Assembly: GCA_026929865.2 (NCBI GenBank)
Contig: CM049396.1
Span: 22,443,501-22,507,500, forward strand
Length of the DNA stretch: 64,000 nucleotides
Origin: Hyperoplus lanceolatus
Lineage: Eukaryota; Chordata; Actinopteri; Uranoscopiformes; Ammodytidae
Direction: 5' to 3'
Below are positions 44,716 through 56,785 of the stretch, one piece after another. How positions within the stretch are numbered: position 1 is the first letter of the stretch; each line of letters opens with the position of its first letter. The position numbers were made by a program, and so were the translations under genes. Under the pieces are notes generated by a model, which saw nothing but the letters and a program-made list of their open reading frames with translations, was not told where the DNA came from and made no database searches.

Positions 44716-45078
44716 AGGCTGATGACGTCATTGGGTGAGAACAAGCCACGCCCCTCATGACCAGCCTGACCTACCACTCCCTCCAACTGTGATAACAACA
44801 CCCCCAGATACTTCAGAAGTATCCGCTGAAGTATCTGGCAGTCAGAATCAAACCGGCAGTTAGATTCAGGGCCAATCAGGGCAGAATGGGCTTTTTTGGA
44901 AGGCGGGGTTTAAAGAGACAGACTCTAAAACTGAGCATTTCAGACAGAGGCTGAAAAGAGGAGATACAGCAATGGCACTGTGAAAAATATAAAGGGGTTT
45001 AGTAGTAGATACCCAAACCTGAATCTGAAAATGAGCATAATATAGCTTTAGTTAGATGTTCCAAACAGGAGTTGTTAA

Positions 45079-46015
45079 AGCCACTACGAGTAACATGGCA
45101 CGTTGGCGTCCCCTTTGGACAAAAGCGGTAGTATTTTTACGACGCCCGCTGTCGCAAAGCTGTTTTCTAGCGCGTGCCAGGCGCGTGAGTGTGACCTGAG
45201 AAGGGAGCAATATAGCGCATGTCCGTGTGTTGAAAGTGTGAGGACTCTTTTCGGCTCCGTGAGAGTGGTTTTGACACTGCATGAATTAATGCCAGTCACT
45301 GCCACACGCACCTGATTGCAATGAGTTGATGCAGGTTCACCTAACTACTCTCTCTCTCACGGAGCTGAAAGATTAGGCTACGTGTCCTCACAGAAAGCGA
45401 ATGAACGAGAGACGGCAGTTAGTATGGATCACGATGAGGTAATGTGTTTATGTTGTTGTAAATAATTACTATTTCAGATAATGGTTGATGATGGTGAAGC
45501 AAAGCAAACTTTGTGTTAGTACCAACCGCTCATTCATTTAGGAGTAAACACTGCAGTCTAGTTTCGATCTCGTGAAATTGTATACACGTTGCTTGGCAAC
45601 GCCCTCGTCCCCCCAGTAGCCTATAGAGCCTATATCACTCTCCCTTTTAGCTTTTCTTCATTGCATTTTCTTTTTTTTCTTTGATGGTTCAGCCCCGTTA
45701 TCAGCCTATCAGTCATTATGACGACAAATAACAAGGCTCCCGCTCCCCTTCCCTCACCTGGAGGGATAGGCTTCTCAATTCACGTTGCTGCGCCACACTG
45801 AAATCTGAGACCAATACGGATATGTGACCATAGAGCCTGCACGAGCGAACTGAAAATCGGACTGGGTGTGCGACCAGACCAAAAGCAGTAATAAAAACTA
45901 TTTAAAAACGTCTTTCTTTGCACTGATGGTCTCGTTTGCTGTTAAAGGTAATTTATGATTATCAGAAGAAACATGAGGCTGTTTAAAAGATTTTTAAATG
46001 TTACTCGTAGCCGCT
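45079..46015. mobile_element. TTAA-flanked element (937 bp)
   Basis: TTAA at 45075-45078 and 46016-46019. Left end AGCCACTACGAGTAACAT; right end as reverse complement AGCGGCTACGAGTAACAT (16 of 18). GC-rich left half, AT-rich right half, no long coding frame. Confidence 0.85.
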
Positions 46016-46309
46016 TTAAAGGTAAAACAAAGAGCTAAAATAAAGTTAATCAGGTCAACAGAAATATGTTTCCAATTTAGAATTCTTAGTTCAGTAGTTG
46101 ATGATGAAATGGCAATAATGTGTCTACAGTTGGTTACCACTCTGCTTTCCCCAACTGACCTAAAGATCAGGGAATGCTGGTTTAAACTTTGAGAATTGAT
46201 TAAATAAACAAAAATTAACTTGATGCTGTTGACGATGCAGCTGACGGCACATTGCCCTCTAAATGCTGCTTTCATTGATGATGATGCTGCATATGGCACA
46301 TAGCACTTT

Positions 46310-46500
46310 ATGCAGGCACCTTACTGTATCTTGGCACTTTATTTTTAAGCACGTTATGTCTCCTCAGGTTTTGTATATACTGTTGTGTTTTGTGTCCTTG
46401 TTGTCTTGTATTGTCTTGTGTTTTTAGCCACTACCTCCCATGCTGTGAACAAATTTGCCCTCTTGGGACACTACTACAAACCTTGAACCTTGAACCTCTG
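46310..46500 (+). mobile_element. probable 3' end of a non-LTR element
   Basis: ACAAATTTGCCCTCTTGGGA followed by a tail of ACCTTGA heptamers (46477-46496) resembles the 3' ends of LINEs that finish in short tandem units. The class is not fixed. Confidence 0.35.
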
Positions 46501-49020
46501 TAGCAATTAAGTAAGCTATGGCATTATTCTCCGGACTTTGCATTCAAACAAAACTGAGCCTGCTGTTGATCTGTCAGGAGAGTTCAGCATAATTAGTTGG
46601 ACAACCTTTTCTAAAACACTACAAGTAGTCAAATTCATTATTACCATTCAATGCTAATCCAAAGCCCTTGTGACAAAGCATTGAAGCTGAGTGATTGCAT
46701 AGAGTGGGTCCATAATTCTAATATTTACTTCATTATTCTCAATAATTTACAAACCTCGGGTGGAGTGATTTACTGGACAAATCCTGCTGCTTTAATATCC
46801 CCCTCTTGCCCCAGCATCCCAGTTTGCAAGTCGTGAATGCAACGTTTGACAGATTTATATTTAATTCAGTCAAAATATCCACATGGTTCATTTAATAAAC
46901 TACTGTCTCTGGTAAAGCAAATTTTTCACAGCCCAATAATGGGATAAAAGACTGAAACAAGGAACATGATTTTACCTAACACTTCTCTAACCATAACTAT
47001 ATTTGTTTTTGCCAACATCTTGCCATATACCTTAACTGTAGTGGTGGTCATTTAAAAAAATACTTTATAGCATTGCTATTGGTCCAGTTGGTACCATCTT
47101 TTTCCAGACATGTTCCATCGAAATGGAGCCAACATTTTAGCACAATTTCCAAAATCTGCAGTAGAAAATGGTACTTAATATATGGTTCCATTTACTATTT
47201 GATGTTATCACTGGTATTTAAAATGTAGAAGTGTTGGAACATTGAGATAATCAGTCCTTAAGTCCTTAAATCATTGCAGAAGACTTCATTTAAAGGGGGG
47301 GCCAGTCATGCCTGAAACTATACAAAACATGGTAGAGATACAGAATGGCATTTGTGTTTATGTCTTGTCCCCTTGGTTTGAAATAAGACCCTGAAATTAA
47401 ACTTTCCTCAGTCATGGTCCAAATTTCTCAACCAATCATTTGATGTTAAATTTGACATATGAAACCAATCATGAAAATGAATAGTCTTATGTGAAGACAC
47501 TGAAGGAAAGCAACACATATGTGAGAGCAGAAATACAGACAGGTAGATCCACAGAGAGATAGAGACAGAGATAGAGTGAATAGATTCCTCACTTCTCTTG
47601 CGCCTACTCCCTCTCAGATCCGACACTCGCTCTCTCGACGTGACTGAGCTACGTCTTCTCCCCGTTTTCTGCGTGTGAAATGTTAAAGAAGTTTGCTGTG
47701 GCTGCCTCGGAGCTGCACTGACTCTTAACAGTCCCATAAACAGAGACAGTGCCACGCTGTTACTATATCTGTCTGCGTTTCTTTCTCAAATTTGCAGGGA
47801 CTTCTCCTCCTCATTGAAACCTCATTGAAGGAGCCTGTTAGGGACACACACACACACACACACAAAACAACACTACGCACAAAAAACACCCTCACACACT
47901 GCACACACAACACAACAGACACATGCACAAAAAACATGCACACACACACAAAACGCATGCATGCACACTCCCCTCCACATTTCCACCTGTCTCCTGTACT
48001 CCTCTTCCATCTTGCCCTTGAGCAAAATCTACACACACTGCATCTATTAAAAGAACACCTGGATCATTCTACTTCAATTAAATTGATGGGAACAACTTGC
48101 TGGCTACTCAAACTAGCCTACAACAAAGGCTGAATAAAATATCTCAATGTTCCTTGACAGAGAGCTAAGCAATATTGCTGTATTGTGTACATGCACAGTT
48201 ATTTTCGAATGTATACAAAAGAGTTTGCTTGTAGTAAGACATTTCAGTGCAATCTGACAAAGTGTTTTCTAATTGGAATTGGAATATGCTGTAAATGCTA
48301 CTATAACTAGCGCCCGGAACTAAGAAGTTACAATATGGTACAAAAATGATTCCAATATGGAAAAAAATCCCTGAAAGTGTTCTTGATATTTATTATATAT
48401 TTATATTCATGGAGCACAGTTACAAGTCTTTTTGCCGGCAATGACGCAATGTTACCTTTTTTTCAACCCGCAACAGGCTGTAAAGCCTCAATTAGATGTG
48501 TATATTTAATGCATATCATACATAAGGCAACACATGCAAAATGGGATACAAAGAGATTGTTTGATCTATGTTCTCTCCCTTTGTTGTCTCTTTGTTGCAA
48601 ACACGTAACCAATGCTAGTAAAGTTCCCAGTACAAACACATGTTGTACTTTATAGTTCACATTTTCATTGTCTTGCCTCCAAACCTAGGAGCCTATTAGG
48701 GGGGGTTGAGAGAGGAATTGATTTTGTGAGGAAAATGTTGCTTCAAGAGTGTCATTTGAAAGAGCTATACAGTGGCACACAAAGTGGGAGGCGGATGTTC
48801 TGCTGACGCAGCGTATTATTATCACTCAGCATGGTGTTTGCTAAAGTGTACACCGCACACCCACTAGACACAGGAAGGATTTTTTATTTGATGAAGCCAA
48901 CAATAAAGGTCCCGTCTCCCTGAAAAACTGTACAATATTTACGGAAAAGAAGTCACATCCCAAAGATTTTAAGTTTGCTACAACAGTGTCAATGGCTGTC
49001 TTTGATGTTTTTCTTTCCCC
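46501..49020. other. stretch with no gene recognised
   Basis: Unique-looking sequence with a short CA tract (47846-47870) and A/CA-rich patches to 47955. The 115-codon frame at 47408-47755 (minus) and others carry no motif and have no splice context I would defend. Confidence 0.5.
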
Positions 49021-49273
<253 letters not shown>

Positions 49274-49415
49274 CGGTAGAGAGGTAATGTGATGCAGGGA
49301 AGGGACCGGAGCGAGACGGAGCTCCCAGAGAAAAACCCAGGTTCACACCAGGGTGGCTTACACTGCTTTACTCTCTGTTCATACCCACAAACACACACAT
49401 GAGAACACAAGCATG

Positions 49416-49417
<2 letters not shown>

Positions 49418-49470
<53 letters not shown>

Positions 49471-49661
49471 TCCTACCTTGCCAACAGTGCGATCTACACT
49501 GACCAAGAAAAAAAGAGATTTGTTTTACTTTTAAGGTCTTTTGTCATAATATTACTTAAAATGTGCTGTTTTATTTTTTGAAATAAGTTGTCGAGAGGGG
49601 ACTTGAATCGTTTAGCCATAGCTCAAAGGGTACACACACACAAACACAAACACTAACATGT

Positions 49662-49695
<34 letters not shown>
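49418..49695. repeat. two (CA)n arrays
   Basis: CA runs at about 49418-49469 and 49663-49693. Confidence 0.95.
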
Positions 49696-50337
49696 AGAGT
49701 GGCTCATGAGTTGTGCTCCTCAATTCCAGCCTCAGGATAGCCCATCTGTGAAAAGGTAAATTGAATTTTACAGGCACAAAGCCGACTCCCCTGCGGTCTT
49801 TAGAAAAAAAAGCCCCCACTTTGTGAGTCTAAAGCTTTTCTAAAGCTTTCGTCTCTTCATAGCTTTTTTTCCCCTTTCCTTTTCTTCTCTCTCTCTCTGT
49901 GTGGGGGAAATGAAGGTGTGAGAAACACTGATCGATATGCTCATTAAAGAGCTGAGTCTTGGGGGGGGGGGGGCTGCAGAGGGTCTGCACAACACTGCAC
50001 ACAAAGAACACACAGGCAAACCACACACAGAGAAAGCCTGCCATATCGACGCAACACCATCCAAAACAGCACCATTTTCTCACAATCACAAAGAGCTAAC
50101 AGAGTAAAAACCAACTATTTTCTTTGTCTCCCTTTTCCTCCTTTTTCTCAACTTTTCCTCCTCCCATCCACCCACCTATTTCCTCGGCGCCCACTTAAGC
50201 ACTTCTGTTGTGCTTGTGCAGAGGATTTTCCAATCTGTCCGTGTCTCTATTATTAGAAGATCCCAATACGTACAGCCTGTGTTTCTGTATGGAGTTAACA
50301 CAAACAGCTAGCAAGCTAGTCACTCTGCCCACACAAT

Positions 50338-50366
50338 TACCCCCCCCCCACACACACACACACACA
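50338..50366. repeat. C run plus (CA)n
   Basis: Ten C's followed by about nine CA units. Confidence 0.9.
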
Positions 50367-51274
50367 ATCACAGAGGTACTGCGAAAGATGCAGTATGATA
50401 TGTTAAGTTCTAATTAACGGCAGTTCTACCGCCAGCCCCAGTGCTCCGCTCTGATGTGTGTGTGTGTGTGGCAGGCAGGCAGGTGGGATAGACACTGACA
50501 GGTGGAATAAAATTGCTAGTGCGAGTTATCCATCTGTGTCGGATCGGATCCACCATATGCATTTAAAAAACTCTGCTAGGTTTCCTTGCCAACATGATGG
50601 GGAGAGATTGACACTGTTCCAAGTGCCTGAGCAGACTATATTTGAGGTGTTATTTGGGTATATACAGGGGTGGAGAGAGATTATCGCGATGTCCCATTCA
50701 ATTTGAAGAGCTGTGAGACTAAATCTATAAAAGAGTGCAGCAATCTGTTAAGCCTTAATAGGTTGTAAGGAATAATGGTTACGTGACTCATTTGAAATAA
50801 AGTTGAAATAAACATTGGTCAGATAAAAAGGAGCTGAAGCTGTAATCCGCCATTTCTAGTGGCTGTACCTTCATTGCAGGCACTTCTGGACCAGAGTTTC
50901 CTTCAAAACTGAACATTATTGGCTGTATGAAGTCAGTATATTGGCAGTTCTTACCTGCAGAATGCTTTCTCTATGTGTTCTAATCTAACATTGTGACCCA
51001 GAAGTTTTGAGAAGTGCAGAGAGATTTTGAAAATGTGGGACCTAGGACCATGTCTTATGCTAACCATCGACTGTATATAAAACAAACAAAAAAACAAACA
51101 GCTCACTGAACTATAGTGCTATTTTGAAGCTCCAATGTCCTACAGCGCGTTTAATATGACATAGCCCCTCCAATAGTATAACAGGGCAAAGCAGCAAATA
51201 CAAAAGCTTTCATCAGTGGGTCATATGTTTAACCATCACTGTTTTATCCCACTATTTGATGGATAGGAACTTAA

Positions 51275-51537
51275 AGGAATACTTCACCCATACGGAACCA
51301 GCGTTCTATCATTATAAAATAACTATTATAATATAATAAATGAGGTTTTTCTTTCCTCAGTCTTCCCTAAGTCTTCCCTTGGCCCAGCTGTCCTGTTAAT
51401 CCTGACCCTTACTGTGATGTCACAAGAAGGAAACTGTAGGGTTAGACAGTGAGACCAACAAACACTCTTTCACATTTATACTAAATAGGATCTCCGAGTT
51501 CAATACACCTTCATATTCCAACCGGTGAAGTAGGCCT
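51275..51537. mobile_element. 263-bp TTAA MITE, deletion relative of the 10.3-16.1 kb element
   Basis: TTAA at 51271-51274 and 51538-51541; ends AGGAATACTTCACC and, inverted, AGGCCTACTTCACCGG. The left half matches 10271-10420 and the right half matches 15995-16078, so it is an internally deleted form of that family. Confidence 0.85.
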
Positions 51538-51584
51538 TTAACAGACAGTTAGCTAGATAACAATATTACGGAGTACAACTTTAA

Positions 51585-52440
51585 AGGAATAGTTTCACAT
51601 TTTAATCGTTGAAAATAAACTTTAAAGTGGTGTATTTTGGTACTTCCAGGGGGCTATGCCAAGTCGGCTTGACAACTTCATTTTTGCACCAAGACTTGTG
51701 AATGTCACCGCTACCAGTCAAAAATAAATAGTCCAGCAGATAACATTATAAGCATACCTACGCTTTTTCCTCAAAAAGTAAAATCTCTTGGTCTAAAATA
51801 TGAAATACCACTTCTATGCCAATGTCTGATTACCATTTCAAAACCTGTCCCCAAACACTATCAGAGTTTCCACGTGATTAGCAAAACAATAGTTCTTGTT
51901 TACTTCTTTGCTAGAATATAATTATAATTGATGGGGTAACTTAACAAACCAACAAAACCCATGTGATCATTTTCTGATTTGATGAGCCGCTCGGTTAATA
52001 TTTTGTTAGTTGAAAAGGATTGGTATGGTTCACACAATGTACCTGTCAGATTGTCAAATGTCTTCCTCCTCTACCTTCCGTCTGTCAGAATTTGGGGCGC
52101 TGCTCCCAAAAATTGAAATTATTTTAAAGTATGCAATCAACTCCCGCCTTGCTTTTTTGCAGCCAAAGATGTGTGCACCTGTGAACCATGTTTGCAGGGT
52201 TTAAATTATCTAATCCTCCCAATTTCTGGATCAGCAACTTCTGTCACTGTTTTGTGTGTGCAACCGAGTGCAACACCATGAAGGTCTTGGAGGAGAGACT
52301 GTTTTAAAGTGTGCAGCATTACTGTATACCCATTTGTACAATTCACGCCATGGAGGAGACGGCAGGCTTTTCCCCCCCTGTCCTCCATTGTGACAGCTCA
52401 GAACAGGTATAAATCGCAAACCTTCGAGGACAGTTAAAAG
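51585..52440. other. unassigned; begins like another TTAA-type repeat
   Basis: TTAAAGGAATAGTTTCACAT (51581 on) looks like the left end of a further TTAA-type fish repeat; its right end was not found. The remainder shows nothing recognisable. Confidence 0.4.
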
Positions 52441-52619
52441 CATTCATTGCCAATATTCCATATACTTGACACTATTTCCCCCTGTTTTAAAAGGTGCAGT
52501 TAGAAGGGAACTGGCGTTTTTTTTATGAACATTTCAGCAATGACATTTAATATCATATATGTTTTAATTAGTGTATAATTACTTAAAAAAATGTTTTAAC
52601 TTTTTATTACCTTTTATAT

Positions 52620-52885
52620 CTGCATTGGAGCAGGGCATGCTGCAATGTTGCACAGCGATACAGAATGGACTAACTTAACGGCCTTACGTGTTTTTAGTGG
52701 ATGTCTTGCTGCGTGCTGGCTCATTTCCGTGAGACATGTTGACACTTTGGGATGGAGACTCGTGCCTCTGGTTCCCAATATAGTTGGACTGGCCAGCCCT
52801 GGTTGCCTGGGTAACTGTATCCCTCTTGCGGATGGTCAGCTCTCTGTTGCTATGCTAATGACTGTACATCAAAGCCCACTTTAGT
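52620..52885. promoter_or_regulatory. possible conserved non-coding element
   Basis: Transposon-free, balanced-composition block with a POU-like ATGCTAAT (52853-52860) and ATTGG/CCTGGTTGCCTGGG motifs. It is suggested only by its unlike-repeat character; conservation cannot be tested here. Confidence 0.2.
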
Positions 52886-53109
52886 GTGCATGTGTGTGTA
52901 GCCTTATGTGTGTGTGTTCAATTTACAGTGTGACACCACAGGGGTTACGCAGAGGGGCCGGAGATTTTTAAACTTGAAATGTCACGCCAATTAAGAATTT
53001 GTGAAAATAAGCGAAAGGCAATACCAAACTAAGCGTTTTAAAATGGGATTTCCCTCTCAATTTCTCAACGTTGTAGTCGCCTTTTTCCACCTCTGCTCTC
53101 AACTCGCCT

Positions 53110-53160
53110 TTAAGGGTGCACTATGCAGTTTTAGAGGAGGGGGATTTGTCTACATTTGCA
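53110..53160 (+). repeat. shared repeat end (also near 23566)
   Basis: TTAAGGGTGCACTATGCAGT and TTTAGAGGAG resemble TTAAAGGTGCACTATACAGT and TTTCAGAGGAG at 23568-23592. One end of a dispersed repeat; partner end not seen. Confidence 0.5.
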
Positions 53161-54370
53161 GAGGCAGCAGTTAGTTTACAAAACGTATTTACTCATCATT
53201 TCATTTTTAGTAATGATTCATTCTATCATCACACATCTAAACAAAATTGTTTTGAGGCAACGTAAGACTAGAAAATGTTTGTGGACAATGTGATCCCTTC
53301 TGCTGGTGCTGTAAACAACAACAGTGAAACAGTAACTTTTCCGGAAGCTTTCTAACTACAAACAGTGTTCCAGGGATCACATGTTCTCGGGAGGAAAGTT
53401 TGTTTTTTCAGTAATGAGAATATATCTTAGAAATTGTCCATCATTCCGGCATACCTCGCTCATATTAACTCGCTCATATTTTTATATTTTCATCGCCTTG
53501 CATACCTAGTTTTGCAGTGGTTTATCAGTTTAATCAGCTTGCGTAGGAGAATGTGGAAGACCAGTGGTGGGTGGGAGGGGATATGCATCATTCTCACATC
53601 CTAAGTAGTAATGCATCTTTATTAGGCTTGCCCCGACATGGGCCCAGGAGACGCCCATCTGCTATCACTGTCAATTAGCAATGGGGTAGCCGCGCATGGG
53701 GAATATGGCTCGCTTCTCTTTATTAATATCCCCCCGCAAGAAAACAACCACACAGTACTCAAAGATGTATAGAAAGAGGCTTTCGTCTTTATTAAAACAC
53801 ACACATTTAGAGCAGCAGTAGTGCAAACCATGCAAGAGAATGTCATCAGGCGGTATCATAAGTACATATTGCAGAGATTTACGTTTCAGTCACTGAGAGA
53901 ATTTCAAATATAATAAAATGGGGAAATGGATGGAGGGTGCTTGGCTTTATTCAACACATAGGCAGATATTACATTATCATTTCATCATGGCTTTTCTGGC
54001 AATATGGCTTCTATTTTGTTTTCAATCAGATAGATACAGACATTATTTATTCATAGATGCATTTTTAAAAAGGCACATGAGATACGGCGTAAGGCCAATC
54101 TCCGCAGAGTTGACACAATCAAATATACATGAATATAATATTAGTGTGAGGTTGGGGGGAGGGGAGGGGAGGCGGTTGGCAGGTGGATAAATTAAACTTT
54201 ATTCATATGGAGAACAAGGAAGGGGAAATGGAAAAGAGGGGATGGGAAGTGGAGTGGGCATTTATATAGACCACATTCATTCCAACACCTTTATTTCTTC
54301 ACAGAGATTTTCTATTTCCATTTGTCGGCAACGGTGTGTCATTTTCTGTTAGCCCAGAGTGAGTCTTTTG
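53160..54370. other. stretch with no gene recognised
   Basis: Includes an AT-rich, unique-looking block at 53880-54140 that might be non-coding conserved sequence. No motif-bearing frames. Confidence 0.4.
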
Positions 54371-54548
54371 TGTTGGTATCGAGTGTGTGTGTGTGTGTGT
54401 GGTCTGGCAGTATATCCTTGCTTTAAGGCAAGTGTCTCTTTAATGAGGCCTTTGCTGCAAAAGGAGCTACCTAGGACTCTTTGACGTGCTCTGCATCTCA
54501 AACACACGCACACACACACACAGCACCCAGACCACAAGCACATCCTTT

Positions 54549-54551
<3 letters not shown>

Positions 54552-54645
<94 letters not shown>
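54552..54645. repeat. (CA)n, about 47 units
   Basis: Uninterrupted CA run; a shorter GT run sits at 54383-54400. Confidence 0.97.
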
Positions 54646-54646
<1 letters not shown>

Positions 54647-55030
54647 GGTTCCTCACTGGCTGATGTATGTGTGTGTGAGTGAGTCTATTCCCTCCGCAGT
54701 GCCAAAAGCAATTGATTGGTGGCTTTCCTGAACAGAGTGAGAGCTAGTCAATGAGAGACAACCTTTTCCGATGCAGTTTATATACTATGTGTCCTCTTCT
54801 CTCACTCTCACACACACTCTCTCTCTTTCTCTCTCTTGCCCTTTTTCTCCCTCCTCCTCCTCCTCCCTCCATCTCCCACTGCGATACTCTGACCTCATGT
54901 TTATGTATCTCACACTATGTCGAGCTGTTCATCAGCGCTACTACTGTCAAAGGTCCCTCCTGCATATTCAGTTTCTGAATAAATATAAAAACTCGCATTA
55001 CACACACTCAGACACGGACAAACAGGGCCG

Positions 55031-55031
<1 letters not shown>

Positions 55032-55098
<67 letters not shown>

Positions 55099-55284
55099 TG
55101 AGCGCAGATGAGCTAACACGGGTGAAAGAATTTGCAATAGTCTACAAACAAACATATACAGTAGTAGCTGTCTGTCAGAAAACCCCAAACAGTCATTTTT
55201 CAGGACACAAAAACAAATTCTACTGTATTTTTTTAAACAAATTAGCTCTGATTAATTATTTTTCTTGGTTTAAACTTTACGAAA

Positions 55285-55334
<50 letters not shown>
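55032..55334. repeat. (GT)n at 55032-55096 and (CA)n at 55286-55334
   Basis: Two complementary dinucleotide runs 190 bp apart in inverted orientation, able to pair with each other in single strands. Confidence 0.95.
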
Positions 55335-55336
<2 letters not shown>

Positions 55337-55668
55337 CATCGCAGTGATTAATGAAGAAAAAAAATAATCCAAAAATGGAGATACAAAGTTTCTTCCAGCG
55401 ACCAAATAGTAATTCTGTCAAACAAACAGCATGAATGGACGGATTATGGAAGGCGCAGAATAGTACTGTATGTGCTCAGTGGCTTTGGCATGCACAAGGC
55501 TTTCTATTGGTTTAGACAATATCTATGGCTTAGTAAATGTTGTGATACAGGCTCAAACCACACAAAGTGTATTTGCAGTTGGTGCAGAGACGCCCTCTGC
55601 CAGAGCTTCATAAACTAAGACCCAGCCTGCAAGTTTTCTCTCATTTGCAGTGTTGATGAACACATGTC

Positions 55669-55670
<2 letters not shown>

Positions 55671-55762
<92 letters not shown>
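55671..55762. repeat. (GT)n, about 46 units
   Basis: Uninterrupted GT run. Confidence 0.97.
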
Positions 55763-55764
<2 letters not shown>

Positions 55765-55779
55765 CCAGGCTTCATTGTT

Positions 55780-55890
55780 TTTCCAAGGAGAATGAGGTGT
55801 TCAGGAGCAGATCAGCTCATTAGCGGCCGCGCTGAATTGCCCTGAATGAATGCTATCAGCCTCTAATGAAAAGTATTGTTCTTGGGATCA
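55780..55890. promoter_or_regulatory. possible conserved non-coding element
   Basis: Between two long GT runs; contains CTCATTAGCGGCCGC and CTCTAATGAAAAG with homeodomain-type TAAT cores. Inference from character only. Confidence 0.2.
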
Positions 55891-55952
55891 ACTAAATCAA
55901 AAGTTGTTTAAAAGCGAACGCCCGTGACACACACACACACACATGCACTTCA

Positions 55953-56093
55953 TCAATGGCGAAGAGGTCTCTGATGGGGATTCAACACTCAACGACATGG
56001 TTACATGGGCCAACAACCCGACGAGAAATCATCCTCTCATTTAGACCGCGGCCACTGCTCAATACACGCTCGTTTATCGACCAGCTCCGGTGG

Positions 56094-56098
<5 letters not shown>
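55953..56098 (+). repeat. 146-bp duplicated segment, copy 2
   Basis: Two mismatches to 49021-49166 and no gap. Similarity begins exactly at TCAATGGCGA and ends in the GT array; the flanks beyond the arrays are unrelated. Confidence 0.95.
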
Positions 56099-56207
<109 letters not shown>

Positions 56208-56669
56208 ATGGGAAAGAGTGTGAGAAACAACAGGAGGAAGGGCAGGATAAAGAGAAAGGGCTGAAGAAAAACTGGGGATATCAATTGATTTACCTCCAAT
56301 TGATTATGGTGATTCGGCATCCGATTAGTAGGACACCTGACCTGTTAACAACCAACGGGCTAATTAGAAACACATTTCTCTGTTCAGTTGAAAACACAGT
56401 TCGAAATACTGTACATTTCTTCCAATTTGAGACAATAGTAAATATAATATAGTACTAACGTGGCAGAAAGTAGTGTTTGTGAGCTCAGACAGCCTGGAGC
56501 TGTTGTAGAAATGATTTCTGTTAAAGCTTATCGGTTAAACAAAATGTCCATCTTTACTTTTAACATTTAGACCACTAAAGCTGAAGACTTAAGGAGATTT
56601 TCAGCATTCAAACTCGACATAAATTGCTTATTTTTTTCTTTTATTTTTTTTTGTTCCCAATACCCCTAT

Positions 56670-56785
56670 TAAAGCTGGGGTATGGGATTTCTGATTGGTC
56701 AAAATTGAGCTGACACTTTGACCAATCAGAGCCAGGATCCGATTCTCTGTTCTTATTGGCTGTTGGACTGTCAGTAAGTGTCCCA
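56670..56785 (+). repeat. dispersed repeat, copy 2 (first copy at 20413)
   Basis: TTAAAGCTGGGGTATGGGAT, TTTGACCAATCAGAGCCAGG and CGATTCTCTGTTCTTATTGG follow the order of 20413-20520. Confidence 0.65.

Larger units (their letters stand above)
43270..45052. repeat. older dispersed repeat split by an L2 LINE
   Basis: The left part (43270-43447, AAAGGTCACCTGTTTAGAAA...) and the right part (44716-45052, ending ATGAGCATAATATAGCTTTA) have the composition and end phrases of one of the TTAA/ATATTATG-type fish elements. The L2 fragment lies between. The two ends do not form an obvious TIR, so unity is inferred from context. Confidence 0.35.
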